A stretch of DNA of 64,000 nucleotides, taken from contig NZ_BAABJJ010000034.1 of the NCBI RefSeq assembly GCF_039543245.1, positions 62,001 through 126,000 on the forward strand, read 5' to 3'. Numbering within the stretch: the first letter of the stretch is position 1; each line of letters opens with the position of its first letter. Positions 1 through 9,414 of the stretch are shown in pieces. The notes beneath the pieces were generated by a model that saw only the letters and a program-made list of their open reading frames with translations, ran no database searches and was not told the DNA's origin. Both the position numbers and the translations under genes were made by a program. The stretch is from Algibacter_G agarivorans. GTDB lineage: Bacteria; Bacteroidota; Bacteroidia; Flavobacteriales; Flavobacteriaceae.

Positions 1-1154
1 ACGGCATGTGGCGAATAGAACACCACGGCTACATCGGCTGCATCCAATGCACCTTTATATTCTTTTAAAAATTCGGCGTTCAAACTACTGTAGGTATGCA
101 ACTCCAAACAGGCCACTAAAGTTCTGTTATTGTATTGCTCTTTAACGGCATTGGTGGTTGCTTCTACTTTACTTGGCGAGTGTGCAAAATCTTTATAAGC
201 GACACTATTTTTGCTTTCAGCAATTTTTTCTAAGCGTTTACTGGCACCTTTAAATGTAGAAATAGCTTCATAGAAATCATCTTCATCTATACCCATGTGT
301 TGACAAATCCATTTGGCGCCTGCAAGATTGTTTAAGTTGTGTTTCCCGAAAACCTCAATTGGTAATTCGCCTTCTGGAGTTTCTAATAAAGTTTGTCCGT
401 TATCAACAGTATATTCTGGAGTTTGATATGCTATTTTTCTAATGGTATTATTTGAAGCTTCCACTACACGCTTAACTTCTGGGTCTTCTTCATTGTAATT
501 GATACTTCCGCCACTTACAATAGAATCTACAAAAATACTAAACTGCTCTAGGTAGTTTTCATAGGTTGGAAACACATTTATATGGTCCCAAGCAATGCCG
601 CTCAATAAAGCTATATTGGGTTTGTATAAATGAAATTTTGGTCGTCTGTCTATTGGGGAACTTAAATATTCATCGCCTTCTAAAACAATAAAATCGTTTG
701 TTTCGGTAAGTTTTACCATCACGTCAAAACCTTCTAACTGTGCGCCCACCATATAATCCACTTCTCTGTCATGATAATGCATCACATGCAAAATCATGGA
801 TGTTATTGTGGTTTTTCCATGACTTCCGCCAATAACTACACGGGTCTTGTATTTAGATTGTTCATACAAAAACTCAGGGTAACTATAAATTTTCAAACCT
901 AATTCTTGTGCTTTTAAAAGCTCTGGATTATCCTCTTTGGCATGCATCCCCAAAACAATGGCATCTAAATTTGATGTGATTTTTTCTGGATACCAACCAA
1001 AAGTTTCTGGCAATAAGCCTTTGGCGGCTAATCGTGATTTTGAAGGTTCAAAAATGGTATCATCGCTTCCTGTTACTTGGTAGCCTTTATTGTGAAGTGC
1101 GAGTGCTAAATTGTGCATGGCTGCACCACCAATAGCTATAAAATGTACGTTCAT
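1..1154 (-). CDS. mpl: UDP-N-acetylmuramate:L-alanyl-gamma-D-glutamyl-meso-diaminopimelate ligase, 3' end cut by window edge
   Basis: Cytoplasmic Mur-ligase family enzyme that attaches the recycled murein tripeptide to UDP-MurNAc (peptidoglycan recycling). About 384 codons are visible from the ATG at 1154; the C-terminus lies beyond the left edge. The N-terminus starts MNVHFIAIGG with an AAMHNLA stretch typical of Mpl rather than MurC, the ATP-binding loop GGSHGKTT is at residues 109-116, and a later segment LEGDEYLSS matches the Mur catalytic region. A perfect -7 box (1176-1183) lies about 20 bp upstream, so it probably has its own promoter despite following the TPR gene on the same strand. 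MurC is the main alternative; the AAMHNLA and GDEY motifs favour Mpl. Confidence 0.9.
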   Translation of the reverse strand, partial: MNVHFIAIGGAAMHNLALALHNKGYQVTGSDDTIFEPSKSRLAAKGLLPETFGWYPEKITSNLDAIVLGMHAKEDNPELLKAQELGLKIYSYPEFLYEQSKYKTRVVIGGSHGKTTITSMILHVMHYHDREVDYMVGAQLEGFDVMVKLTETNDFIVLEGDEYLSSPIDRRPKFHLYKPNIALLSGIAWDHINVFPTYENYLEQFSIFVDSIVSGGSINYNEEDPEVKRVVEASNNTIRKIAYQTPEYTVDNGQTLLETPEGELPIEVFGKHNLNNLAGAKWICQHMGIDEDDFYEAISTFKGASKRLEKIAESKNSVAYKDFAHSPSKVEATTNAVKEQYNNRTLVACLELHTYSSLNAEFLKEYKGALDAADVAVVFYSPHA

Positions 1155-1175
1155 TTATGTTGTTTTGAAGATTTT

Positions 1176-1183
1176 CAAATATA
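1176..1183 (-). promoter_or_regulatory. -7 box of mpl promoter
   Basis: On the minus strand the sequence reads TATATTTG, an exact match to the Bacteroidota -7 consensus TAnnTTTG. The expected transcript start would give a leader of about 15 nt before the ATG at 1154. I do not see a convincing -33 TTTG. Confidence 0.55.
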
Positions 1184-1266
1184 GTTTTTTCGTTACGAAT
1201 TCTCGAATGATTTTTCTTGATTTTTTTTCTCACGCAAAGGCGCAAGGGCGCAAAGTTTTACTGAAT

Positions 1267-1287
1267 ACTGCGACTGCGACTGCGACT
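1267..1287. repeat. Short tandem repeat (ACTGCG)3
   Basis: Three perfect copies of the hexamer ACTGCG plus a trailing ACT sit between mpl and the TPR gene, just after a GCGCAA-rich stretch at 1232-1255. It ends a few bases from the stop codon of the TPR gene. I see no gene or clear terminator in this 138-bp gap. Confidence 0.7.
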
Positions 1288-1292
1288 AAAAA

Positions 1293-2246
1293 CTACTGAA
1301 TCCCCAATATCCTCTCCTTCTCCTTTATAAACGGTTTTATTTTAGGAAGTCCAGCAATGGCTAAATCAATATATTTTAAAGCTTCTATTTTATTTTTTTT
1401 GTGCATGTGGATTTGAGCTAAGCGGTAATGCGCCCATGCTTTTGGAACGCCATCTTCAGCAGAATAGTTTTTAAGATAGGTATGCAAACAGTCTTCACCT
1501 TTCTGAAGTTCTATGTTGTACTCGGCGGCCACTTTACCAATTTGATAATGCAGTGCATTTCGCTGGTGTTTATCTTTTGCTTTTTCAATATTACTAATGG
1601 CTTTTTGAGGTTGGTTTTCGTTTTCGTAAAGCTTAGTCAACTTATCAAAACAAGTTAGTGAGCCACCTACTTTTATTGCCATTTTATAATACTTTTCGGC
1701 TAGTTCTGGTTCATCATCATACTCATAAACGTAGCCTTTTGCCAAATACCCATCGACTTTAGATAACCTTTCCAACTCAGAAGCATATTTGAGCGCCTTG
1801 GACGTGCTCCCTCCAATAATTCCTGGAAGGGAAACATACAGTTCTACCAAAGCCCAACGTGTACCAATGTGATTTTTATCTAATTCTGCCGCCCTTAAAA
1901 ACGATGATTTTACATCGCCAATGAACCCTAAAGCTTTAAACTTATTTTCTAACGCTTTCATCCCTAAAGCACCGCCGTATTTATAATGATAATTGGCACT
2001 GTTTTTATTGGCTACTACTAATTTTCCGTAGTTATTAATAGCATCATCCCACATTTTTTGATGTCCATAAGCATCGCCTAAAAGCTCTATGCCTTTAAGG
2101 CTATTTGCATGGTCTTCTAAATATTTAACAATTAAATGTTCTGCTTTTTTGAATTGTTTTTTTTGAAAAAGCGCTTCTACACCATCAAGATTAGATTGAC
2201 AGATTGCCATGATTGGAAACAAAAATAGGAGCAAAAATTTATTCAT
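1293..2246 (-). CDS. Secreted TPR-repeat protein
   Basis: A 317-residue protein with an N-terminal signal peptide (MNKFLLLFLFPIMAICQ, cleavage likely after about residue 16) followed almost entirely by tetratricopeptide-like helical hairpins, for example GIELLGDAYGHQKMWDDAIN near residue 50 and AWAHYRLAQIHMHKKNKIEA near residue 270. TPR proteins are scaffolds for protein interaction; being exported, this one probably works in the periplasm or at an envelope complex. No catalytic motif is visible and the partner is unknown. It is transcribed away from the large alpha-2-macroglobulin-like gene, so the 172 bp between them holds both promoters. Confidence 0.8.
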   Translation of the reverse strand: MNKFLLLFLFPIMAICQSNLDGVEALFQKKQFKKAEHLIVKYLEDHANSLKGIELLGDAYGHQKMWDDAINNYGKLVVANKNSANYHYKYGGALGMKALENKFKALGFIGDVKSSFLRAAELDKNHIGTRWALVELYVSLPGIIGGSTSKALKYASELERLSKVDGYLAKGYVYEYDDEPELAEKYYKMAIKVGGSLTCFDKLTKLYENENQPQKAISNIEKAKDKHQRNALHYQIGKVAAEYNIELQKGEDCLHTYLKNYSAEDGVPKAWAHYRLAQIHMHKKNKIEALKYIDLAIAGLPKIKPFIKEKERILGIQ

Positions 2247-2363
2247 AGTAAATAAGTGGATAACGCAAAAATACAGTTTCTATTTTATTGATAAAAATCC
2301 TACCTTCACTCAACTAAACATACTATTCACTCATTCGTGATTTTTTGGTATAGCTTTTGAAAG

Positions 2364-2371
2364 TATTTTAG
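2364..2371 (+). promoter_or_regulatory. Probable -7 box for the alpha-2-macroglobulin-like gene
   Basis: TATTTTAG matches 7 of 8 positions of TAnnTTTG, with a TTTG 16 nt upstream (about 2344-2347) as a possible -33 element. The predicted leader is about 40 nt. The off-consensus A at position 7 lowers confidence. Confidence 0.4.
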
Positions 2372-2418
2372 TGATAAACTTAACGGAAACTGAACTACTG
2401 AAATAAATTCAGCACATA

Positions 2419-5400
2419 ATGAAACACACACTATCTATATTAATGATTATACTTTTTGCAAACTTTCCTAACGCACAACAACCAAACTACGAGTCGCTAT
2501 GGGAAAAAGTGAATCAATTTCAGACCAAAGGCTTACCTAAGTCTGCTTTAGATGTTGTTGAAGGCATTGAAAAGAAAGCGGCAAAAGACAAAAACTATCC
2601 GCAACTTATAAAAACCATGATTTTTAAAAGCAAGTTTGCTTTGATTTTAGAGGAAGATGCGCAACTCAACATTATTAATGATTTTAAAAAACAAATAGCC
2701 CTTAGTGAATTCCCTACTAAAAATGTATTAGAAAGCATTCTTGCTAATTTGTATTGGCAATATTTTAACCAAAACAGATGGCAATTTTATAACAGAACAA
2801 AAACTTCTGAAAAAGTAGACACTAATGATTTTAGAACTTGGGACTTACAAACTCTTTTTAATGAAATCCACCTGCACTACCAAAAGTCATTGAAAAATGG
2901 ATTGATGCTTCAGCAGGAACGTTTAGAAAACTACAGTGCTTTACTGAATGAGCATAAAGGTTCTAAAATTTACAGACCTACTTTGTTTGATTTTTTAAGT
3001 CATACAGCTTTATCGTTTTATAAAACGAACGAAACCCATATTACAAAACCTGCTTATAAATTTGAAATTGATAATTCTAAGTTTTCAAGTGATGCTGAAA
3101 CATTTTCAACTTTAAAATTCGAGTCTAAAGATTCTACGTCCTTACAATTAAATGCTTTAAAAATCTATAAAGATTTAATTCGATTTCATTTAAAAGATCA
3201 ATTGCCTTTTGCCCTGGCTGACGTTAATATTGAACGCCAAAAATTCGTAAATCAACACGCGACTTTTAGCGACAAACAAACCATATTACTAGATGCTTTA
3301 AAAACCGAAAGCACGCGATTAAAAGCGCATGAAGTTTCTGGTTTATATGATTTTGAAATGGCTTCTATTCACTATCAAAACAGTCAAGATTATCAACCTA
3401 ATAAAAAAGAGGAAAACCGTTGGAAAGCTAAAGAAGCTTTGGCTATTTGCAACACTGTTATTACTAAATTCCCAAAAAGTAAAGGCGCAAAAAAGTGTGC
3501 TGTTTTAAAGGCTCAAATAGAACAAGAAACACTTCAAATCACTTCTGAAAATTTTCTTCCTATTAAAAAAAATGCGCGCCTATTAGTACGTTATAAAAAT
3601 TTAGATTTTCTACAATTCAACATCTATAAACTCTCAAAAAGTCAATTAGAAAAATTCAACAAAACATACAGAAAAGATGAGCAACGCGCCTTTATAAATG
3701 GACTAAATGCCAGAAAACAATGGAACAGCAAGCTAAGAAACGAGCAAGATTATCAAACCCATAGTTCTGAAATTTTAATCCCTGAACTACACAATGGCAG
3801 GTATTTAATTGTAGGTACTTTAGAAAATGACAGTAACGTTTTTGCTTTTTCAAGCATTCAAGTTACCGATATAGCTTTGGTGGAAACTGAAACACCTCAG
3901 TATAAAATATTTCAAATTATTGATAGAAATAATGGTGCGCCAATTACAAATGCTAAAGTTGAATTATCGTATTACAAAAGGAATAACAATAATCCAACTA
4001 CAGAAAACTATACCACCAATAATTTAGGCGAAGTAAAAATTAAAAAGGATAATAGTTGGTACAGAAATTTAAATCTGAAAGTAACACATGCTAATGATGT
4101 CGCTTATTTTGAAGATTTTTACATCAATCAACAATACAAAGAGCAACAAGAAAAAGTAAGCTATAAATCCTTTTTATTTACAGATAGAAGCATTTACAGA
4201 CCTGGCCAAACCGTTTATTTTAAATCCATAATTGTTCAGAAAGATAAAGACAAATCTGAGCCTTTTTCAAATGAAACTGTTTTTGCAACATTACATAACG
4301 CGAACAGAGAAAAAGTTTCTGAACTAGATTTTCAATCTAATGAATTTGGGGCTGTTTCAGGTGAGTTTATTTTACCTAACGGCGGTTTAAACGGAGAATA
4401 TTATATTGAAGTTTATACAACTAGAGGTTCCTTAAGAGAAAATCATTATTTCTCTGTTGAAGAATACAAACGTCCAAAATTCGAAACAAAATTCACACCT
4501 GTTACAGAAACTTTTAAAGTCAACGATTCTGTTACTATTAAAGGAAAGGCCTTAGCTTATGCAGGCAGTAATATTACGGATGCCAAAGTCGTGTATCGTG
4601 TGCACCGAAAAGTCGAATATCCTAGATGGTATTTTTGGTATAGACCTTGGGCAAACAGCGAACCTCAAGAAATTACTCATGGAGAAAGCTTTACCAATGA
4701 TAAAGGCGAATTTGAAATCACTTTTAAAGCCATTCCCGACACTAGCGTAGATAAAACAAGTTTACCCATTTTCAATTATGAAATAACAGCTGATGTTACC
4801 GATTTAAATGGCGAAACCAGAAGTACAACTACCGCTTTAAGTGTTGGTTACCATGCGTTAATAGCGAATATGAGTATGGATGCTATTTTAGATAAAACGA
4901 AAAAAGACCACGCCATTACTATTGATACTAAAAACTTAAACGGCGAATTTGTTCCTGCAAAAGGCACTATTAAAATTTACAAATTACAAGCACCAAATAC
5001 AGTGTTTAGACAGCGTCCTTGGTTCGCACCCGATTATCAAGATTTTTCTGAGGAAGATTTTAAAAAGCTTTTTCCCCATGAGGCGTATAAAAATGAACAA
5101 AATTCCAATAATTGGAAAAAAGGGAAACTTGCTTTTATAGCATCATTTAATACTGGAAATGCAACCAAACTTAATCTTGGAAAAATCAAAAAGTGGCAAT
5201 CTGGCAAATACCTCATTGCTTTAGAAAGTAAAGACAAATTCGGTCAATTGGTAAAAGACGAAATTAAAACGACACTTTTTAGTAATGATGACAAAACGAT
5301 AGCCGACAAACAATTATTTAATATCGCAACCAATAAATCGTCGTACGCTATTGGCGATACAGCTTATGTAACTATAGGGTCCGCAGCTGTAAACGTATCC

Positions 5401-8400
5401 GTTACTGTATCTGTAGAAAAAGATAAAGACATCATAAAGACAGAAATCATCAAACTAAATGCAAACAAGAAAACGATTAGTATTCCTGTCACAAAAGGCG
5501 ATTTAGGTGGATTTGTAGTGCATTATACTTTTGCTGCGTTTAATAGTTTTCAAGCAGGATCGCAAGTAATTAATGTGCCTTATCCTAAAACCAATTTAGA
5601 AATTGAAACGGTAACCTTTAGAGATAAATTACAACCAGGAACGGATGAAACTTGGCAATTTAAAATTAAAGGGCCTTACGGCGAAAAAGTTAGTGCCGAA
5701 TTACTAGCAAGTATGTACGATGCGTCTTTAGACCAATTTAAACCACATACATGGAAGTTTAACCCTTTACAAAAAGCCATTTACTATTCAAATAACAATA
5801 GCAGAGCAAACAAAAGCTTTGGAACACGCAATTTCAGGGTTTATAATGATAGGTCACGCATAAATTATCCCCAACAATATTATGACCAGTTAAATTGGTT
5901 TGGGTTTAGTTTTGGATATGGGAATAGGTATTTAACGAAATCTTCAAGAGGAAGAGTTGCAGGTGTGCAAATTATTGAAAATGAAATGGAAGTTGAAGAA
6001 TCCGTAATGCTTAACCCTGAAGCTGATTTAGATGAAGTTGTAGTTGTTGGTAATGGAGAACAAAAGAAGAAAGGCTTAGTAGGTGCATCAATTGAGCAAT
6101 TAAATGCCGAAGGACATTTGAAAGAAGAAAAACCAAACTTCAACAATATCAAAATTCGTAAAAACCTTCAGGAAACGGCTTTTTTCTTTCCAAAACTACA
6201 AACAGATTCAGAAGGCAATATAAGCTTTAGCTTTACAACACCAGAAGCATTAACCCAATGGAAACTACAATTATTAGCACATACCAAAACTTTAGAAAGT
6301 GCCACTAAAACCTTAACAACCGTTACTCAAAAAGAACTGATGGTCATCCCCAACGCACCTAGATTTCTACGCGAAGGCGATACCATTACTATTAGCACAA
6401 AAATCGCAAACCTAACAGAAAAAGAACTTTCGGGACAAGCCAAATTAATATTAACCGACGCTATTTCAGGAAAAGATATTACCTCAAGACTTATCCGTAA
6501 ACAAGCTACTTCCCCCCCTTCGGGGGAGTTAGAGGGGGCTTTCTTTTCTGTCCCGCCCTCTGGCAACACTCAGGTATCCTGGCATTTATCGATTCCTGAT
6601 GATGTACAAGCCCTGCAATATAAAGTCATCGCTAAGGCTGGAGATTTCAGCGATGGCGAACAAAATGCATTACCCGTTTTATCAAACCGCATGTTGGTTA
6701 CTGAAACCCTACCGATGTGGATTCGTAGCAATCAAACCAAAACGTTCACTTTAGACAAGTTGAAAACCAATACCTCAACAACGCTTAAAAATCATAAACT
6801 GACTTTGGAAATGACGTCCAATCCGGCGTGGTATGCGGTCCAAGCACTGCCCTATTTAATGGAATTCCCATATGAGTGCAATGAGCAAACGTTCAGTAGA
6901 TATTATGCCAATGCTTTAGCTACTCATATTGCCAACTCAAACCCTAGAATTCAAGACGTATTCAATCAATGGAGAAATACTGATGCACTACTTTCAAACT
7001 TGGAAAAAAATGAAGATTTAAAGTCTATCTTAATTCAGGAAACACCTTGGCTACGTGATGCACAAAGTGAAACAGAACAGAAAAAACGCATCGCCTTATT
7101 ATTCGATTTAAATAAAATGAATAATGAATTGCAATCCGCAATAAACAAGCTAAAAGCAAATCAAATGCATTCTGGCGAATGGGCATGGTTTAATGGCGGA
7201 AGAGAAAACAGATATATTACACAACATATTATAACTGGTTTTGGTCACTTAAAACAACTTGTTGTCTCGTCGAATGCTGTCGAATCATCTCAAATGATTC
7301 AAAAGGCTATTAATTATTTAGATGCACAATTTGTAAAAGAATACAAAGACATCAGAAAATATGATGCTAAAATAGATTTGAATAAAGACCATTTAAGCCA
7401 CACACAATTGCATTATTTATATATGCGAAGCTTCTATCCAGACATTAAAAAGTCGAAAGAAGTTGAAACTATTATAGCATATTATCAAACGCAAATCCAA
7501 AAGTATTGGTTAAGTCGCTCGTTATATTCAAAAGGATTAATGGCTTTAGTGTCTCATAGAAATGATGCTACCAAAACCGCTTCTTCAATCTTAAAATCTT
7601 TAAAAGAAACAAGCATTACTTCAGAAGAATTGGGTATGTATTGGAAATCAAATACCAACTCATGGTATTGGTATCAGGCACCAATTGAAACCCAAGCGTT
7701 AATGATAGAAGCATTCTCTGAGATTGGAAAAGATTCTGACATGCAGCAGAACGAGACGGAAACCATCGATAATTTAAAAATATGGTTACTTAAAAACAAA
7801 CAAACCAATAGTTGGAAAACTACTAAAGCTACTACCGAAGCCGTTTACGCTTTATTGCTTCAAGGCAGTGATTGGCTACCTATAACCGATATGGTTGATG
7901 TGGTTTTGGGTGGACAACAAATTGAGCCTTCAAAATTAGAAGATGTACAAGTTGAAGCTGGAACAGGTTATTTTAAAACATCTTGGCCTTCATCTGAAAT
8001 TAATCCAGATATGGGTAAAGTAAAAATCACTAAAAAAGGAAACGGTATAACCTGGGGAAGTTTGTATTGGCAGTATTTTGAGGATTTAGATAAAATTACC
8101 TCAGCAGAAACACCGCTTAAATTGAAGAAAAAACTATTCCTTAAAACAAATACAGATACTGGTGAAGAAATTTCGGAAATAACTTCTGAAACACATTTAA
8201 AAGTAGGTGACTTGGTTCGTGTTCGTATTGAATTACGAAGCGATAGAAACATGGAGTTTATTCACATGAAAGATATGCGCGCATCTGGGTTAGAACCTGT
8301 AAATGTAATTTCGAAATACAAGTGGCAAGATGGTTTGGGGTATTACGAAAGCACTAAAGATGCTAGCACTAATTTCTTTTTTGATTACTTACCTAAAGGC

Positions 8401-8532
8401 ATTTATGTATTTGAATATGATTTACGCGTGAATAATGCCGGCAATATGAGTAATGGCATAACTACTATTCAAAGCATGTACGCTCCAGAATTTAGCAGTC
8501 ATAGTGAGGGTACTAGAATTACAATAAAATAA
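2419..8532 (+). CDS. Alpha-2-macroglobulin family protein with thioester and SusC-like linker motifs
   Basis: Very large (2037 residues) exported protein of the bacterial alpha-2-macroglobulin family, which traps or inhibits proteases at the cell envelope. Signal peptide at residues 1-19 (ending NAQ). The MG2 domain begins around RSIYRPGQTVYFKS (about residue 590); the A2M domain is around 1240-1350. The thioester motif CNEQ is present at C1487-Q1490, so the reactive Cys-Gln bond should form. Between MG and A2M domains lies a segment with RGRVAGVQI (1177-1185) and DEVVVVGNG (from 1205), both signatures of SusC/TonB-dependent receptor plugs, which are unexpected here. An in-frame palindromic repeat (6511-6540) encodes a Pro/Gly-rich insertion near residue 1370. 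No lipobox, so probably periplasmic. No partner PBP1C gene is adjacent. Confidence 0.88.
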   Translation: MKHTLSILMIILFANFPNAQQPNYESLWEKVNQFQTKGLPKSALDVVEGIEKKAAKDKNYPQLIKTMIFKSKFALILEEDAQLNIINDFKKQIALSEFPTKNVLESILANLYWQYFNQNRWQFYNRTKTSEKVDTNDFRTWDLQTLFNEIHLHYQKSLKNGLMLQQERLENYSALLNEHKGSKIYRPTLFDFLSHTALSFYKTNETHITKPAYKFEIDNSKFSSDAETFSTLKFESKDSTSLQLNALKIYKDLIRFHLKDQLPFALADVNIERQKFVNQHATFSDKQTILLDALKTESTRLKAHEVSGLYDFEMASIHYQNSQDYQPNKKEENRWKAKEALAICNTVITKFPKSKGAKKCAVLKAQIEQETLQITSENFLPIKKNARLLVRYKNLDFLQFNIYKLSKSQLEKFNKTYRKDEQRAFINGLNARKQWNSKLRNEQDYQTHSSEILIPELHNGRYLIVGTLENDSNVFAFSSIQVTDIALVETETPQYKIFQIIDRNNGAPITNAKVELSYYKRNNNNPTTENYTTNNLGEVKIKKDNSWYRNLNLKVTHANDVAYFEDFYINQQYKEQQEKVSYKSFLFTDRSIYRPGQTVYFKSIIVQKDKDKSEPFSNETVFATLHNANREKVSELDFQSNEFGAVSGEFILPNGGLNGEYYIEVYTTRGSLRENHYFSVEEYKRPKFETKFTPVTETFKVNDSVTIKGKALAYAGSNITDAKVVYRVHRKVEYPRWYFWYRPWANSEPQEITHGESFTNDKGEFEITFKAIPDTSVDKTSLPIFNYEITADVTDLNGETRSTTTALSVGYHALIANMSMDAILDKTKKDHAITIDTKNLNGEFVPAKGTIKIYKLQAPNTVFRQRPWFAPDYQDFSEEDFKKLFPHEAYKNEQNSNNWKKGKLAFIASFNTGNATKLNLGKIKKWQSGKYLIALESKDKFGQLVKDEIKTTLFSNDDKTIADKQLFNIATNKSSYAIGDTAYVTIGSAAVNVSVTVSVEKDKDIIKTEIIKLNANKKTISIPVTKGDLGGFVVHYTFAAFNSFQAGSQVINVPYPKTNLEIETVTFRDKLQPGTDETWQFKIKGPYGEKVSAELLASMYDASLDQFKPHTWKFNPLQKAIYYSNNNSRANKSFGTRNFRVYNDRSRINYPQQYYDQLNWFGFSFGYGNRYLTKSSRGRVAGVQIIENEMEVEESVMLNPEADLDEVVVVGNGEQKKKGLVGASIEQLNAEGHLKEEKPNFNNIKIRKNLQETAFFFPKLQTDSEGNISFSFTTPEALTQWKLQLLAHTKTLESATKTLTTVTQKELMVIPNAPRFLREGDTITISTKIANLTEKELSGQAKLILTDAISGKDITSRLIRKQATSPPSGELEGAFFSVPPSGNTQVSWHLSIPDDVQALQYKVIAKAGDFSDGEQNALPVLSNRMLVTETLPMWIRSNQTKTFTLDKLKTNTSTTLKNHKLTLEMTSNPAWYAVQALPYLMEFPYECNEQTFSRYYANALATHIANSNPRIQDVFNQWRNTDALLSNLEKNEDLKSILIQETPWLRDAQSETEQKKRIALLFDLNKMNNELQSAINKLKANQMHSGEWAWFNGGRENRYITQHIITGFGHLKQLVVSSNAVESSQMIQKAINYLDAQFVKEYKDIRKYDAKIDLNKDHLSHTQLHYLYMRSFYPDIKKSKEVETIIAYYQTQIQKYWLSRSLYSKGLMALVSHRNDATKTASSILKSLKETSITSEELGMYWKSNTNSWYWYQAPIETQALMIEAFSEIGKDSDMQQNETETIDNLKIWLLKNKQTNSWKTTKATTEAVYALLLQGSDWLPITDMVDVVLGGQQIEPSKLEDVQVEAGTGYFKTSWPSSEINPDMGKVKITKKGNGITWGSLYWQYFEDLDKITSAETPLKLKKKLFLKTNTDTGEEISEITSETHLKVGDLVRVRIELRSDRNMEFIHMKDMRASGLEPVNVISKYKWQDGLGYYESTKDASTNFFFDYLPKGIYVFEYDLRVNNAGNMSNGITTIQSMYAPEFSSHSEGTRITIK
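6511..6540 (+). repeat. Palindromic GC-rich repeat inserted in frame in coding sequence
   Basis: A C-run and G-run form a hairpin (CCCCC, loop TTC, GGGGG) followed by GTTAGAGGGGG. This composition is unlike the AT-rich gene around it and resembles the intergenic palindromes at 8660-8761. It is read through in frame, encoding SPPSGELEGA. Confidence 0.65.
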
Positions 8533-8545
8533 TTTTCACAAAACC

Positions 8546-8814
8546 TGTCAGGTTTTTGAAACATAAATGTTCGGAATACAAAATATTGACAAAAAAAAAT
8601 GGACATAGCATATGAAACAGCTAGTGATTTTTTTTATTTAAAACCAAACCGCATTTTAATTCCCCTCCTTGGAGGGGTTAGGGGTGGGTAAATTAATATA
8701 ACTAGTCAGCTAAAGAGGTCAAAAATATAAAACCCACCCCTAGCCCCTCCGCGGAGGGGAACAGCTTATCATAAATCTTTAACTTCCGAACATTTATATC
8801 TTAGAAACCTGACA
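8546..8814. repeat. Nested inverted-repeat element (MITE- or BIME-like)
   Basis: Outer arms 8546-8576 and 8784-8814 are inverted repeats, 27 of 31 positions matching and both bearing TGTCAGGTTT at the tip and ATAAATGTTCGGAA inside. Inner arms 8660-8689 and 8732-8761 are a second, GC-rich inverted repeat, and each inner arm is itself a palindrome (CCCCTCC/GGAGGGG). No credible ORF lies inside. The element fills most of the 387-bp gap between the alpha-2-macroglobulin-like and DoxX genes; the rest of the gap shows nothing I recognise beyond a possible -7 box (TATCTTTC, 8885-8892) for the DoxX gene. Confidence 0.75.
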
Positions 8815-8919
8815 AGCTAAACTATTCTGTTAGTTCTACAACCCACTTTCGACAAAGCTCCAGATAGATTTATTTATAATTAACTATCTTTCAATTCACT
8901 AACTAATACATATAGCATT

Positions 8920-9292
8920 ATGAATTCAAAAGTTTTTATGGTTCTTAAGAATACTTCTTGGACTGTTTATTTTAGTCTTTGGATTAAACAAATTCCTTAA
9001 TTTTATTCCAATGGGTGACATGTCTGCAGATGCAGGTGCTTACTTTGGAGCATTGGTTAATTCTAAAACATTAACTCTAGTTGCAATTGTTGAAATTGCA
9101 GCAGGTTTAGCTTTAATATTCAATAAATTTGGAGCTTTATTCGCTTTGATTTTAATGAGTATTTCTGTAAACGCTGTATTATTTCATGCGACGTTAGATC
9201 CTGGGAATATTGCTGGAGCTTTAGTTTTACTTGTCTTGAATATTTTAATTCTTTATGGATATAAGGACATATATGTAGATTTACTTAACTAG
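8920..9292 (+). pseudogene. DoxX-family membrane protein gene with +1 frameshift
   Basis: From ATG 8920 the reading frame gives MNSKVFMVL and then stops at 8998-9000. The neighbouring frame from base 8948 gives RILLGLFILVFGLNKFLNF and continues, without a stop, into the open frame that ends at 9292. Removing one A from the CTTAAGA around 8944-8950 restores a 123-residue, four-helix DoxX-type protein (GLNKF in helix 1, then three more hydrophobic segments). Without the shift only 93 residues from ATG 9011 could be made, lacking helix 1. It may be a true frameshift, a sequencing error, or recoding at the CUU codon. A rho-independent terminator follows at 9302. DoxX proteins are small integral membrane proteins often linked to redox stress; the function here is unknown. 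Confidence 0.7.
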
Positions 9293-9301
9293 TATATTTT
9301 T

Positions 9302-9353
9302 AAAAAAGAGGGCGTTTGAAAACTTTTAATACTTTTCAAACACCCTCTTTTTA
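9302..9353 (+). terminator. Rho-independent terminator after the DoxX gene
   Basis: Inverted repeat with left arm AAAAGAGGGCGTTTGAAAA and right arm TTTTCAAACACCCTCTTTTT (one G-T mismatch) around a loop of about 11 nt, ending in a T-run. Confidence 0.85.
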
Positions 9354-9414
9354 TTAACATAATTCTTAACTTTACAAAAATTAAAAGCCCCCACTTTTAC
9401 TAATTTTTAATGTT

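Noticed and set aside
8599..8693. 31-codon frame inside the nested inverted-repeat element
   Set aside because: It reads through both the spacer and a palindromic arm; no family-like features.
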